This document shows positions 1-11,470 of a stretch of 64,000 bases of DNA, in pieces (position 1 is the first letter of the stretch; each line of letters begins with the position of its first letter). Source of the stretch: Sunxiuqinia indica (GTDB lineage Bacteria; Bacteroidota; Bacteroidia; Bacteroidales; Prolixibacteraceae); NCBI RefSeq assembly GCF_009847015.1, contig NZ_WVEM01000008.1, positions 124,001-188,000 on the forward strand, read 5' to 3'. A model generated the notes under the pieces. The model did no database searches. It was not told where the DNA came from and saw only the letters and a list, made by a program, of their open reading frames with translations. The translations under genes were made by a program, and so were the position numbers.

Positions 1-109
1 GTGCTGCTGAAATGTCTATGTCCATGTCATGCGCAGTTATGTGCATGCGATAGCCTTCATTCAGTATTGTCATTAGTACGGATTGAAGGCACCCCACAAT
101 TTCACCCAT
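1..109 (-). CDS. Hypothetical protein, 5' part only (runs off the window)
   Basis: A minus-strand reading frame opens with ATG at 107-109 and stays open for 36 codons to the left edge. Its visible N-terminus begins MGEIVGCLQS and ends ITAHDMDIDISAA. It would be transcribed divergently from the methionine cluster, with 47 bp between the two starts. I do not recognise the family. The short length and lack of a clear ribosome binding site make this tentative. Confidence 0.4.
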   Translation of the reverse strand, partial: MGEIVGCLQSVLMTILNEGYRMHITAHDMDIDISAA

Positions 110-156
110 CACATTACACCTTTTCGTTTATTTTCGTTTAATTTAATTGAAGATTT

Positions 157-2825
<2,669 letters not shown>

Positions 2826-2832
2826 CAAATAG

Positions 2833-2870
2833 CTTCCGGATGCTCTGAACTGACATCCGGAAGACTTTTT
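2833..2870 (+). terminator. Intrinsic terminator or attenuator between metY and metA
   Basis: A perfect 10-bp stem (CTTCCGGATG at 2833-2842 with CATCCGGAAG at 2854-2863) and an 11-nt loop are followed by a short T run (ACTTTTT). It starts 8 bp after the metY stop and ends 14 bp before metA, so it could uncouple metA expression from metY. Confidence 0.7.
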
Positions 2871-2883
2871 AAAACAAAGAGAA

Positions 2884-3801
2884 ATGCCATTAAATATTCC
2901 AGATCAATTACCAGCAATTGAGTTGCTTCAAAAGGAAAACATCTTTGTCATTGACAAAACCAAAGCATCTCATCAGGATATTCGCCCATTGAGAATTGTC
3001 ATCTTAAACCTGATGCCATTAAAAATCTCAACGGAAACCGATTTATTGCGTTTATTGTCGAATACTCCGTTGCAGGTTGAAATTGATTTTTTGAAAATCA
3101 AAGGTCATCGGCATAAAAATACTTCAGCAGAACACATGCGGGCTTTTTATACTACTTTTGATAAAATCAAAAAGAATAAATATGACGGCATGATTATTAC
3201 CGGAGCACCGGTTGAGCAGCTTCCTTTTGAGGAAGTGACCTACTGGAATGAGATGAAAGAAATTATGGATTGGTCAGTCCACAACGTAACCTCTTCTCTA
3301 TTCATTTGTTGGGGATCGCAAGCCAGTTTGTATCATTTCTACGGCATTCCAAAATATGACTTGGAAAAGAAAACATTTGGGGTGTTTAAACATCGACCTT
3401 CTGATAATAAGATTCCGATTTTCAGGGGCTTTGATGATGAGTATTTTGTACCACACTCGCGGCATACCGAAATTAGAAAAGAGGATATTGACAAAGTTCC
3501 TGAGCTGGAAGTCATCTCCACGTCAGAAGAATCCGGTGTGAATATGGTAATAGCCAAAAACGGACGCCAATTGTTCATAACAGGGCATTCTGAATACTCC
3601 AGAGAAACCTTGAGTAATGAATATCACCGCGATTTGAAGAAAAAACTTCCAATTGAAGTTCCTAAAAATTATTTCCCAGATGATGATCCGTCACAAAAGC
3701 CGATTATGAAATGGCGATCTGCAGCCAACTTGCTGTTTTCCAACTGGCTCAACTATTACGTTTATCAGTTGACGCCTTACGATCTGGAAGATATTCGATA
3801 A
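2884..3801 (+). CDS. metA: Homoserine O-acetyltransferase, MetA family
   Basis: The enzyme acylates the hydroxyl of L-homoserine, the first committed step of methionine synthesis. All MetA catalytic residues are at the E. coli positions when counted: Cys142 (SLFICWGS), His235 and Glu237 (TGHSE). Residue 111 is Glu (TGAPVEQL). In this family Glu111 marks acetyl-CoA use and Gly111 marks succinyl-CoA use, so this should be an acetyltransferase despite the usual 'homoserine O-succinyltransferase' label. That matches the neighbouring metY, which consumes O-acetylhomoserine. Length 305 aa is typical. Confidence 0.95.
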   Translation: MPLNIPDQLPAIELLQKENIFVIDKTKASHQDIRPLRIVILNLMPLKISTETDLLRLLSNTPLQVEIDFLKIKGHRHKNTSAEHMRAFYTTFDKIKKNKYDGMIITGAPVEQLPFEEVTYWNEMKEIMDWSVHNVTSSLFICWGSQASLYHFYGIPKYDLEKKTFGVFKHRPSDNKIPIFRGFDDEYFVPHSRHTEIRKEDIDKVPELEVISTSEESGVNMVIAKNGRQLFITGHSEYSRETLSNEYHRDLKKKLPIEVPKNYFPDDDPSQKPIMKWRSAANLLFSNWLNYYVYQLTPYDLEDIR

Positions 3802-3869
3802 TCGCCGTATTGGGAATTTTATGGTTCTTGAAAATTCATTAATTTTAAGCGAACCAAAAATTCAATGCG

Positions 3870-4526
3870 ATGACAAAAAAGAAAAAAATAGCCCTTGTCC
3901 TTTCCGGGAATGGCGTATACGACGGATCAGAAATTCATGAGACAACATTAACCATGCTTGCTATTGCGCAACAAGGAGCTAGCTACGAAATCTTCGCTCC
4001 CAATATTGAACAAGCTCATGTAATCAACCATCTCACCGGAGAAGAAATGCCTGAAAAACGAAATGTTTTGGTGGAATCAGCTAGAATAGCTCGTGGAAAT
4101 ATTGCAGATTTAAACACCTACAAAGCTGAAAATTTTGATGCCTTGGTAATTCCCGGAGGATTTGGAGCAGCTAAAAACCTATGTTCCTTTGCGTTTGACG
4201 GCCCTGACTGTTCCGTTAATTCAGATGTTGAAAAAGCAGTGCTTGATACTGTTGATGCCGGCAAGCCAATTGGTGCTATTTGTATTGCTCCTGCTGTAAT
4301 AACAAAGATATTGAAAGATGTGGAAGTGACTATCGGCAATGATTCGGGAACGGCTGGAGCCATTGAAAAAATGGGAGGCAAGCATACAGACACAACTCAC
4401 GGCGAGGTGGTATACGACGAAAAGTACAAGGTTTTCACAACGCCATGTTACATGTTGGATGCGACTATTGAGCAAATTGCAACAGGTGCAAATAATGTAA
4501 TCAAAGCAATTTTGAAAACCATCTGA
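3870..4526 (+). CDS. elbB: ElbB-type DJ-1/PfpI family protein (glyoxalase-like)
   Basis: The 218-residue protein is a close match to ElbB, once called sigma cross-reacting protein 27A: LSGNGVYDGSEIHE at 11-24, VINHLTGE near 51, PGGFGAAKNL near 95. The DJ-1 nucleophile-elbow cysteine is Cys138 (GAICIAPA). ElbB proteins have been linked to glyoxal detoxification, and older annotation links them to isoprenoid synthesis; the true role is unsettled. The second residue of the usual SGCG motif is Asn here (SGNG). The ATG at 3870 immediately precedes the conserved region. It follows metA by 68 bp and may be separately transcribed. Confidence 0.92.
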   Translation: MTKKKKIALVLSGNGVYDGSEIHETTLTMLAIAQQGASYEIFAPNIEQAHVINHLTGEEMPEKRNVLVESARIARGNIADLNTYKAENFDALVIPGGFGAAKNLCSFAFDGPDCSVNSDVEKAVLDTVDAGKPIGAICIAPAVITKILKDVEVTIGNDSGTAGAIEKMGGKHTDTTHGEVVYDEKYKVFTTPCYMLDATIEQIATGANNVIKAILKTI

Positions 4527-4549
4527 CAGAAAAGAAATTGAGAATAGTG

Positions 4550-4586
4550 ATGAGCTGCAACAGAAGAAACATGCAGCTCATTTTTT
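4550..4586. terminator. Bidirectional intrinsic terminator between elbB and the OmpA-family gene
   Basis: A perfect 10-bp stem (ATGAGCTGCA at 4550-4559 with TGCAGCTCAT at 4572-4581) is followed on the plus strand by a T tract reaching about 4587. It sits between two convergent genes and can serve both, though the T tract is better for elbB. Confidence 0.75.
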
Positions 4587-6522
4587 ATTGGGTTGAAATA
4601 ATTTTAAATTCAGTTCGGCGATTTTTTGCTCTCCCCTCTTTGGTTTCGTTACTCTCAATAGCCATTGAAAATCCGTATCCTTCATAAGTCAATCGATCCT
4701 GACTAACGTCATTTTTAACAAGATAATCAAAAACTGCTTTTGCTCGTTTTTCCGAAAGCACCTGGTTCATTTCTTCTCCTCCTACATGGTCAGTATGTCC
4801 CCCAATTTCAATTTTAACCTGTGGGTTATTTTTCAAAAAGACGATTAACTTCTCCAGTTCAGTTTTAGAATGTGGAAGTAAATTGTATTTACCCGTTTCG
4901 AAAAAAATATTTCGGAGAACAGTAGTATTTCCAATCTTAATAGCACTAAGCGGAATACTTAGTTTAATTGGATTGTCCGCTTTTCGAACTTGTTTAAGAG
5001 CAAAATTTTCGGAGTGAAAAAGATACCCGGTTCTTGAAACGTTGAAGGCATATTCTTCCCCCAGCGGCAGGCACATTAAGAATTCACCCCGTTCCCAACA
5101 AGATTCAGTTTTTGCAACAACTTGATTATTATCCAGATTAATTAGCTCAATCTGCGCACATAGCGGACGTTCACTCTCCTTGTCATAGACTTTCCCCTGC
5201 ACATAGGAAACGGGTGTAGGGCGCACATTCTCTGCCAGCTCAAATTGATATAGGTCTAAGCCTTCCGATCCGGGCCGATCGGATGAAAAATAGGCCGTTT
5301 CACCAGCTGCATTTACAATTAGCCCCTGCTCGTCTTTATGGGTGTTAATCGGATAGCCCATATTCTCGGGAGTGTTCCAGATTGAATCTCCCATCAAACG
5401 GGAATAAAAAACATCAGAGCCACCAAGCCCAGGATGCATGTCAGACGAAAAGTATAGCGTCCGCCCATCAGCATGAATGAAAGGTGATGTCTCGTTACCC
5501 GAGGTATTTATTGAATCGCCCAAATTTTCTGGTTCACTCCAACGGGGATCTCCCGAACTGTAAAAACCATTGAGCCGACAACGCCAGATATCCATTCCAC
5601 CTTTGCCCCCCTTCCGATTACTGGCAAAATAAAGATACTCTCCATTTGCCGAGATCGACGGCTGAGATTCCCAAGAAGCCGTATTTACCGGGAAACCGGC
5701 ATTTTGAGGTTTTGACCAAATAGCTCCTTTGTTTCTCGAGTAATAAATATCGCAACTTCCATACCCGTCATTTTGTGTACAAGCCGTAAAAAACAATAAT
5801 TTACCGTCGGCCGAGATACTTTGAGCCCCTTCGTTATAAACCGTATTTATGGATGTCATCGGTCGAGACTTCTGCCACACTCCATTTTGCTGACTGGCAA
5901 CATAAAAGTCCTCCTGAAATCGCTGACTTGCAAGACTACCCTTCCCGGGAGGAACTAAGCGTGTATAAATAATCGTTTTACCATCTACAGTCAGACTCGG
6001 CCAATATTCGTCATAAGCGGAGTTAATTTCTGGTCCCATGTTAATGGCATCGACAACAGTTGCATTACTTAATAAGGTAACTGCATATCGGCAAAGCTTC
6101 ACCTTTTCCCTTGCTTTAGTATAGAACGGGTGATCTGTCGTTGCTTCTTCTAAAAAACGGTGATAGGCATCTAACGCTAATTGGTACTTTCCCATTCGAT
6201 AGTAAGTATTCCCTAACACGTAATTTATTTTGTCGGCATGGTTTGAATCTATTTTCAAAGCCCTTTCAAGATAAACCACTTGCAGACTATCTTCTCTTAT
6301 TTCGTTGTAAACGTCAGCCAAAAGCAACGCCGCCTCAACAAACGCTGGATCTTCATCCAAAGCCTGCTCCAACTGACTAATTGCATCCAGATTTTCTTTC
6401 GCCTGATAAAAAAGAATAGCTTTTTGAAAATGCTTTTGGGCTCCTTTATCCTTTGTCGATAATTCTTGGGCAGAAAGGGAAAAAGCCAAAAAAAATGCCA
6501 ATATTGAAGTTAGTAATTTCAT
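4585..6522 (-). CDS. PorE-like outer-membrane protein: TPR, PD40 propeller, CarboxypepD_reg and OmpA domains
   Basis: The 645-residue protein begins with a signal peptide (MKLLTSILAFFLAFSLSAQ). TPR repeats follow at about 25-150, then WD40-like PD40 blades at about 165-410 (recurring SADGKLLFF, SANGEYLYFASNR, HADGRTLYFSSD and AAGETAYFSSDRPG), a carboxypeptidase-regulatory-like beta domain (about 425-510) and an OmpA peptidoglycan-binding domain (about 530-645, GGHTDHVGG, RAKNRRTEF). This is the domain order of PorE, a type IX secretion accessory protein, but it is shared by many Bacteroidota paralogs. No lipobox cysteine follows the signal peptide, unlike the P. gingivalis lipoprotein. A periplasmic, cell-wall-anchored role is well supported; a T9SS role is only inferred. 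Confidence 0.85.
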   Translation of the reverse strand: MKLLTSILAFFLAFSLSAQELSTKDKGAQKHFQKAILFYQAKENLDAISQLEQALDEDPAFVEAALLLADVYNEIREDSLQVVYLERALKIDSNHADKINYVLGNTYYRMGKYQLALDAYHRFLEEATTDHPFYTKAREKVKLCRYAVTLLSNATVVDAINMGPEINSAYDEYWPSLTVDGKTIIYTRLVPPGKGSLASQRFQEDFYVASQQNGVWQKSRPMTSINTVYNEGAQSISADGKLLFFTACTQNDGYGSCDIYYSRNKGAIWSKPQNAGFPVNTASWESQPSISANGEYLYFASNRKGGKGGMDIWRCRLNGFYSSGDPRWSEPENLGDSINTSGNETSPFIHADGRTLYFSSDMHPGLGGSDVFYSRLMGDSIWNTPENMGYPINTHKDEQGLIVNAAGETAYFSSDRPGSEGLDLYQFELAENVRPTPVSYVQGKVYDKESERPLCAQIELINLDNNQVVAKTESCWERGEFLMCLPLGEEYAFNVSRTGYLFHSENFALKQVRKADNPIKLSIPLSAIKIGNTTVLRNIFFETGKYNLLPHSKTELEKLIVFLKNNPQVKIEIGGHTDHVGGEEMNQVLSEKRAKAVFDYLVKNDVSQDRLTYEGYGFSMAIESNETKEGRAKNRRTEFKIISTQ

Positions 6523-6682
6523 AAATCTGCTTTATTAACGTCCATTTTCACGAATCATTTTATAAATGGAATTAAAAAAACAGCAAGTCGTGCTGTGAAA
6601 GTACAAATTATGTCTTTTATGTACAATATAAATTTGAAATAAGAATGATAGAATGATCAAAAAAAAGCTAAAGTATTGTATT

Positions 6683-6690
6683 TAGATTTG
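6683..6690 (+). promoter_or_regulatory. Candidate Bacteroidota -7 promoter element for the ATP-grasp gene
   Basis: TAGATTTG matches the Bacteroidota -7 consensus TAnnTTTG and lies 49 bp before the TTG start at 6740. No good -33 TTG is visible at the expected spacing, so support is partial. Confidence 0.4.
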
Positions 6691-6739
6691 ATCATCACTC
6701 CTGAAAAGCCTTAAAATAACTATTTTTGAGGGTTTCTAA

Positions 6740-7945
6740 TTGAACGATGTGACAAAAAACCGAAAGATATTCCATTTCAATCCAACTTGTGAAATTGCCA
6801 TCGCAAACCAATCGCCTTATTACAATGCACCTGAATTATTGGCTAATTTTGAGGAAGAACTGGCCACTCTGATGGTCTTTTTTGCGAATAGCGGCGACCA
6901 TGTTCTTAAAGAAATCGGGGTTGACGAGAACTTCAGAAAGACATTCGATCTATTGGGACTTGCAGAAGTAAAACTGGCCTCTAAAAAGAAATCTTTAGAG
7001 CTATTGCACAATGAAACTGTTGAACTCGCTCCCTGGGGCTGGAGTCCGGCAGAAGTCAATTATTTATCTGCATACAACCAAATAAAGGAGCAAAAAGTAT
7101 ACACACAAAAAACGGTAAACAGTGACCTTTTCGAACGTAAACACGCGATCCGATTTCTAACTCAATTAACCGAAAAATATCCAAATTCTCTCTTCCCGGA
7201 CGGGCATCAACAGCCACAAATACTCCGTTCGGTAGAAGAAGTCGAAAGCTTCCTGCTACAGAAGCAACAAATCGTATTAAAATCGCCACTAAGCTCGAGT
7301 GGCAGAGGATTACAAGTAATCCGAAAAAATCACCTTAATACTTCTAATATCCAGTGGATCAACACAAACTTAAAACAGCAAAAATACCTGGTTGGAGAGC
7401 CTCTTTTTGATAAGCTGGCTGACTTATCATTTCAATTTGAGATCAAAAGTGAGACCAAAGTCATTTTTCATGGGATAAGTCAGTTTAAAACCAACAAAAA
7501 TGGCCAATATCTTGGTCATTATTTAAACCCTTCGCCGGATCAACTTAGCGAATACGTTAGTGCCGGACTCTTAACCGAATTGACAAAGCAATTACTCAAC
7601 GGACTTCGCGATAGTCTATTCTCAACGCACTACAGAGGTTTTTTGGGAATAGATGCTTTGATTTTTTCGGATGAAAAGCAGGTGAAAATTCACCCCTGTC
7701 TGGAAATAAATCCAAGATGCAATATGGGGATCTTAAGCAAACGGATAGAACAAAGGATTCATCCTGAAAGTTGCGGTCAATTTGAGATCTATTATAATCC
7801 CCAACAAAACTTTTTGGACTTTACAAATCTCGAAACAAAAAAAAATCCTCCTGAAACAGAGGATCGACTTTTAAGAAAAGGCTTTGTTGCTTTAACGGCG
7901 CCTTCAAAAAACAGCAAATTTGGAGCTTATATTCGTCTATTTTAA
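6740..7945 (+). CDS. Orphan ATP-grasp-like protein of unknown function
   Basis: The 401-residue protein has a glycine-rich nucleotide loop typical of ATP-grasp enzymes (K181, SPLSSSGRG to 190) and a C-terminal metal-binding motif (LEINPRCNMG, 321-330, with Glu322 and Asn324). A distinctive N-terminal domain opens with FHFNPTCEIAIAN. ATP-grasp enzymes join a carboxylate to an amine or thiol through an acyl phosphate; the substrate here cannot be told. The TTG start is favoured over GTG at 6749 because GAGGG (6728-6732) lies 7 nt before it. Its last 9 bp overlap the end of the convergent receiver-domain gene. Confidence 0.75.
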   Translation: MNDVTKNRKIFHFNPTCEIAIANQSPYYNAPELLANFEEELATLMVFFANSGDHVLKEIGVDENFRKTFDLLGLAEVKLASKKKSLELLHNETVELAPWGWSPAEVNYLSAYNQIKEQKVYTQKTVNSDLFERKHAIRFLTQLTEKYPNSLFPDGHQQPQILRSVEEVESFLLQKQQIVLKSPLSSSGRGLQVIRKNHLNTSNIQWINTNLKQQKYLVGEPLFDKLADLSFQFEIKSETKVIFHGISQFKTNKNGQYLGHYLNPSPDQLSEYVSAGLLTELTKQLLNGLRDSLFSTHYRGFLGIDALIFSDEKQVKIHPCLEINPRCNMGILSKRIEQRIHPESCGQFEIYYNPQQNFLDFTNLETKKNPPETEDRLLRKGFVALTAPSKNSKFGAYIRLF

Positions 7946-8323
7946 ATAACGATAAAGCATTTCAGTTAAAAGATTGAGGCGGATTGGTTTCGATAAAAAC
8001 TCATTACACCCAGCTTTCAGACTACGTTCTTCTTCACCGGACAACACAAATGCACTTTGAGCAATAATCGGCACCTCCGGACGGATAGATTTCATAATTT
8101 TGGTTGCCTCAAAGCCATCCATTTCCGGCATATTTAAATCCATCAATACGAGATCAATATGTTTATTATCACGAAAAATAGCGACAGCTTCAACACCGGT
8201 AGTAGCCGAAATAGATTTGATACTCAGCTTCTGCAGTGCAGCTTTAAAATAAATTGTACTTGTATTGTTATCTTCAACAACGAGTACTGTTTTCGATGAA
8301 AGATCGGGTGATTCAACAGCCAT
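7937..8323 (-). CDS. Single-domain response regulator (CheY-like receiver)
   Basis: The 128-residue protein is only a receiver domain: an acidic pair in VVEDNN near residue 16, the phospho-acceptor Asp in LVLMDLNMPEMDG near residue 61, and the conserved Lys in FLSKPIR near the end. It has no output domain, so it acts through protein contacts or as a phosphate sink. It is the last gene of the chemosensory cluster, 41 bp after the hybrid kinase, and is the likely partner of that kinase. Its 3' end overlaps the convergent ATP-grasp gene by 9 bp. Confidence 0.9.
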   Translation of the reverse strand: MAVESPDLSSKTVLVVEDNNTSTIYFKAALQKLSIKSISATTGVEAVAIFRDNKHIDLVLMDLNMPEMDGFEATKIMKSIRPEVPIIAQSAFVLSGEEERSLKAGCNEFLSKPIRLNLLTEMLYRYLK

Positions 8324-8364
8324 AGTCTCCTTTTTTACCTTGAAGATAAAACAAAAACAATGAA

Positions 8365-9933
8365 TTATACCACATTCTTCTGAATAACATCTTGCAGGTC
8401 GTCAGGTTTAAATGGCTTGCCCAGGTGAGCATTCATTCCTGAGTCCAAAAAACGTTTAATATCGTCTTTATACATATTGGCGGTTAGCGCTATAATCGGA
8501 ATCGGATGTTGCTCATTTCTCTCTTGCTCTATTTTTCGAATCGCCTTTGTTGCTTCCATGCCATCCATGCCGGGCATTTGAATATCCATCAGGATAAAAT
8601 CGAATTGTTTCTTTGCAAACATTTCTACTGCCACAACCCCATTATGCGCCAATTCAACATGGTGTCCGAGTTGCTTAATATTTAGCATCGCCACTTTCTG
8701 GTTTATAGCATTATCCTCAGCCAATAAAATATTCAAGACAATTTTATCACTCTTTTCACGAGAAACTTCAATCTGGTCTAAATCGTCTTTACTGGAAATT
8801 TCCTTTGGAATATCAAGAACTGCCGTAAACCAAAAAGTTGAACCATTTCCTTCATCGCTGGTTACCCCAATTTCGCCTCCCATAAGACCTGATAATCGTT
8901 TTGAAATTGCCAAGCCCAGACCGGTACCACCAAACTTGCGGGTTGTACTGGTATCAGCCTGAGAAAATGATTTGAATAGCTTTGTCTGATTCTCCTCAGA
9001 AATACCAATCCCTGAATCTATAACTTCAAAACGCAACCTGTTTTTATCACCTAAATTTCTATCTAGCTTTACTTTTATTTTCACAAAGCCTGCTTCAGTA
9101 AACTTAATGGCATTATTGGTTAGATTAATTAAAATTTGCTTTAACCGAAGTGGATCTCCGAGGATCATTTTAGGGACACTGTCGTCTATTTCAACGATTA
9201 GCTCAAGACCTTTCTGTTCAGCCTTATAATTTAAGAGCTTTTTAACCTCATTGATTTCTCGCTCAAGTTTAAAAGTAATTCTTTCAAAGGTAATTTGGCC
9301 AGCCTCTATTTTCGAGAAATCGAGGATATCGTTGATGATCATCAATAACGTCTCGCTCGAAATATCGACAATTTCAACGTATTCTTTTTGTTGTTCATCA
9401 AGCTCGGTACCTTTCAAAATATCGATCATCCCCACAATTCCATTTAACGGAGTTCTAATTTCGTGGGACATATTAGCTAAAAACATCGCCTTTTCTTTTG
9501 CAGCCTGTTCGGCGTCTTCTTTTGCTTCTTTTAACTCCCTTTGAGTTTGCGACAAGGTCAGATGAAGGTTTACTCTGGCTAAAAGCTCTTGTTCGCTGAA
9601 AGGCTTCAAGATATAATCAACAGCTCCCAATTCAAAACCTGTGACTAAGCTGTCATTATCGCGTTGCCCTGTTAAAAAGATGATTGGAGTACCGATATTC
9701 ACGCTGTCGTTTTTTATCTCACGACAAACTTCGAAGCCATCAATATCCGGAAGTATTATATCTAAAAGAATAAGATCGAATCGATTAGCTTTAGCTTTTG
9801 AAATAGCCGACTTTCCATTCTTGGCAGCAACAATCTGATAGTCGCGTTTAGCCAGTATTGACTTCATCAAGTCAATATTAATTGGCATATCCTCAACAAT
9901 CAAAATTCTGGGTACGTTTTTAGTTGATCCCAT
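8365..9933 (-). CDS. Soluble hybrid histidine kinase: receiver-HisKA-HATPase-receiver
   Basis: The 522-residue protein has no membrane segment. Order: an N-terminal receiver (Asp58 in LILLDIILPDIDG), a short coiled linker (about 125-148), a HisKA H-box with phospho-acceptor His157 (FLANMSHEIRTPLNGI), an HATPase_c domain (NLTNNAIKFTEAG, DSGIGI, GTGLGLAISKRL) and a C-terminal receiver (FILMDIQMPGMDG). The two receivers imply that it is both controlled by, and part of, a phosphorelay. It begins 6 bp after cheB stops, so it is almost certainly co-transcribed with the chemosensory genes and may exchange phosphate with them. Confidence 0.93.
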   Translation of the reverse strand: MGSTKNVPRILIVEDMPINIDLMKSILAKRDYQIVAAKNGKSAISKAKANRFDLILLDIILPDIDGFEVCREIKNDSVNIGTPIIFLTGQRDNDSLVTGFELGAVDYILKPFSEQELLARVNLHLTLSQTQRELKEAKEDAEQAAKEKAMFLANMSHEIRTPLNGIVGMIDILKGTELDEQQKEYVEIVDISSETLLMIINDILDFSKIEAGQITFERITFKLEREINEVKKLLNYKAEQKGLELIVEIDDSVPKMILGDPLRLKQILINLTNNAIKFTEAGFVKIKVKLDRNLGDKNRLRFEVIDSGIGISEENQTKLFKSFSQADTSTTRKFGGTGLGLAISKRLSGLMGGEIGVTSDEGNGSTFWFTAVLDIPKEISSKDDLDQIEVSREKSDKIVLNILLAEDNAINQKVAMLNIKQLGHHVELAHNGVVAVEMFAKKQFDFILMDIQMPGMDGMEATKAIRKIEQERNEQHPIPIIALTANMYKDDIKRFLDSGMNAHLGKPFKPDDLQDVIQKNVV

Positions 9934-9939
9934 ATCTAG

Positions 9940-10992
9940 TTAGACAAAATTATTAATCCAGTTTATTATCTGTAACGGGTCCCCCACAAATTCAGCTGCG
10001 CCAAGTTGTATTGCTTCTTTGGGCATCCCAAAAACGACAGATGATTGTTCGTTTTGAGCAATGCAGACAGCTCCTTTCTCTTTAAGCTCAAGTAAACCCC
10101 TTGCTCCATCCTTTCCCATTCCGGTTAAGAGCACCCCCATGAATCTACCTCTTATGCGAGTTAGTGATTCGAACAGTACATCGACAGATGGTCTGTGTCG
10201 GTTAACTAGCTCTCCATTAACAAGCTCACAAACATAATCATTAGCCCGCTCTTTAACAACTAAATGAAAGTCTCCATTTGCAATGTATACATGACCAACT
10301 TTCAAACTCTCACTTTGTTCTGCCTCCTTCACCGTTAGGTCAGAGTCCTGATTTAACCGCTTTGCAAAGGCTCTCGTAAACTCACCAGGCATGTGCTGAA
10401 CAATAACAATCGGTGGTAAATCACTTCGAAGATGTTTAATAATATCTGAAATTAACTCAACACCCCCTGTAGAGGCACCAATAGCAATAATTTTATGTCG
10501 CTGACTTTTCGTCGAAACAGCTCTCTCACTAGTCGACACGCCTTCATTCAGATTTCCGCTGGGAGAAACCGACATATATCCGCTCTTTTGCTTTGCTGCT
10601 GCAATTACTGCATCACCAATCCTGATCTGATATTCTTCAACTTCCTTTTTACAGGTCAACCGGGGCTTATTGATTACTTCGGATGCACCAAGCTCCAGCG
10701 CCTTGATAGCTACATCAGATCGATTCTCAGCAAGCGATGAAATAACAACCACTGGTATCGGGTGTTGTCGCATTAACTTTTTAAGGAATGTGAGACCATT
10801 CATCCGAGGCATTTCAATGTCCAGAGTGATCACATCAGGAACTTCCTTTGCAATTATTTTTGCGGCAATATACGGATCAGAGGCTATCCCAATAATCTCA
10901 AAAAGCTTATTCCTCGTCAAAATGTCTTGAAGTACTTTCTGCACCATGACAGAATCCTCAATTATCAAGATTTTTATCGTTGTTTCAGTCAT
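9940..10992 (-). CDS. cheB: Chemotaxis protein-glutamate methylesterase/deamidase CheB
   Basis: CheB removes methyl groups from chemoreceptor glutamates when phosphorylated by CheA. It has an N-terminal receiver domain (DVITLDIEMPRMNG) and a C-terminal methylesterase domain with the catalytic Ser-His-Asp set in IGASTGGVE, VQHMPGEFTRAF and GMGKDGARG. I start it at the ATG at 10992 (MTETTIKILIIED). The longer open frame to 11049 would add 19 atypical residues overlapping cheD. It lies 7 bp after cheD, and cheD-cheB pairing is usual. Confidence 0.95.
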   Translation of the reverse strand: MTETTIKILIIEDSVMVQKVLQDILTRNKLFEIIGIASDPYIAAKIIAKEVPDVITLDIEMPRMNGLTFLKKLMRQHPIPVVVISSLAENRSDVAIKALELGASEVINKPRLTCKKEVEEYQIRIGDAVIAAAKQKSGYMSVSPSGNLNEGVSTSERAVSTKSQRHKIIAIGASTGGVELISDIIKHLRSDLPPIVIVQHMPGEFTRAFAKRLNQDSDLTVKEAEQSESLKVGHVYIANGDFHLVVKERANDYVCELVNGELVNRHRPSVDVLFESLTRIRGRFMGVLLTGMGKDGARGLLELKEKGAVCIAQNEQSSVVFGMPKEAIQLGAAEFVGDPLQIINWINNFV

Positions 10993-10999
10993 TATCGTT

Positions 11000-11470
11000 C
11001 TATCGCTTATTAAGGTACTTCTGTTGCACCTTTCCTGTCGACGTGTCAAAAAGTATTTTTCTTCCTCTATTTCCTCCGGTACTCGATGCTACCATTGGTA
11101 TATTATATTCATTTAGCAACCGAAAGGCAACCGACAAATTTCGTTCGCCCGTTCGAAAATGCGAATCCCCTTCAACCAACACCATAGCTCCTCCAAATAC
11201 CTTCGCAATTAAATTCTCCTTTGTTGCACCTAATCTCAATAACTCATCTATTAATTTAGGTATCGCAACATTGCCAAACCGCGGGCTCTCTAATCCTTCT
11301 CCATTCCAAAGCGGTAGCATAAAATGATTTATTCCACCAATTTTAAACTCTGTGTCAAACATGCAGACCGAAACGCACGATCCCAAAACGGTATTCACCG
11401 TCAGAGGTTCTTCCGACACAATCATCCTTGATTGATGCAAGTAATATGTTTTAAGATCTACCAACATCAA
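11000..11470 (-). CDS. cheD: Chemoreceptor glutamine deamidase CheD
   Basis: CheD deamidates glutamines in chemoreceptors to make methyl-accepting glutamates. The 156-residue protein carries the family catalytic cysteine Cys32 (TVLGSCVSVC) and histidine His49 (GGINHFMLP), plus the conserved FGGAMV and TGGNRGRKI stretches. Its start overlaps the stop of the upstream kinase-like gene by 4 bp (ATGA), indicating translational coupling. Its substrate is presumably the MCP encoded nearby in the operon. Confidence 0.94.
   Translation of the reverse strand: MMLVDLKTYYLHQSRMIVSEEPLTVNTVLGSCVSVCMFDTEFKIGGINHFMLPLWNGEGLESPRFGNVAIPKLIDELLRLGATKENLIAKVFGGAMVLVEGDSHFRTGERNLSVAFRLLNEYNIPMVASSTGGNRGRKILFDTSTGKVQQKYLNKR

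Noticed and set aside
1-156. SAM riboswitch upstream of the methionine cluster
   Set aside because: No SAM-I or SAM-II core could be recognised, and the stretch is short and contains the start of a divergent frame.
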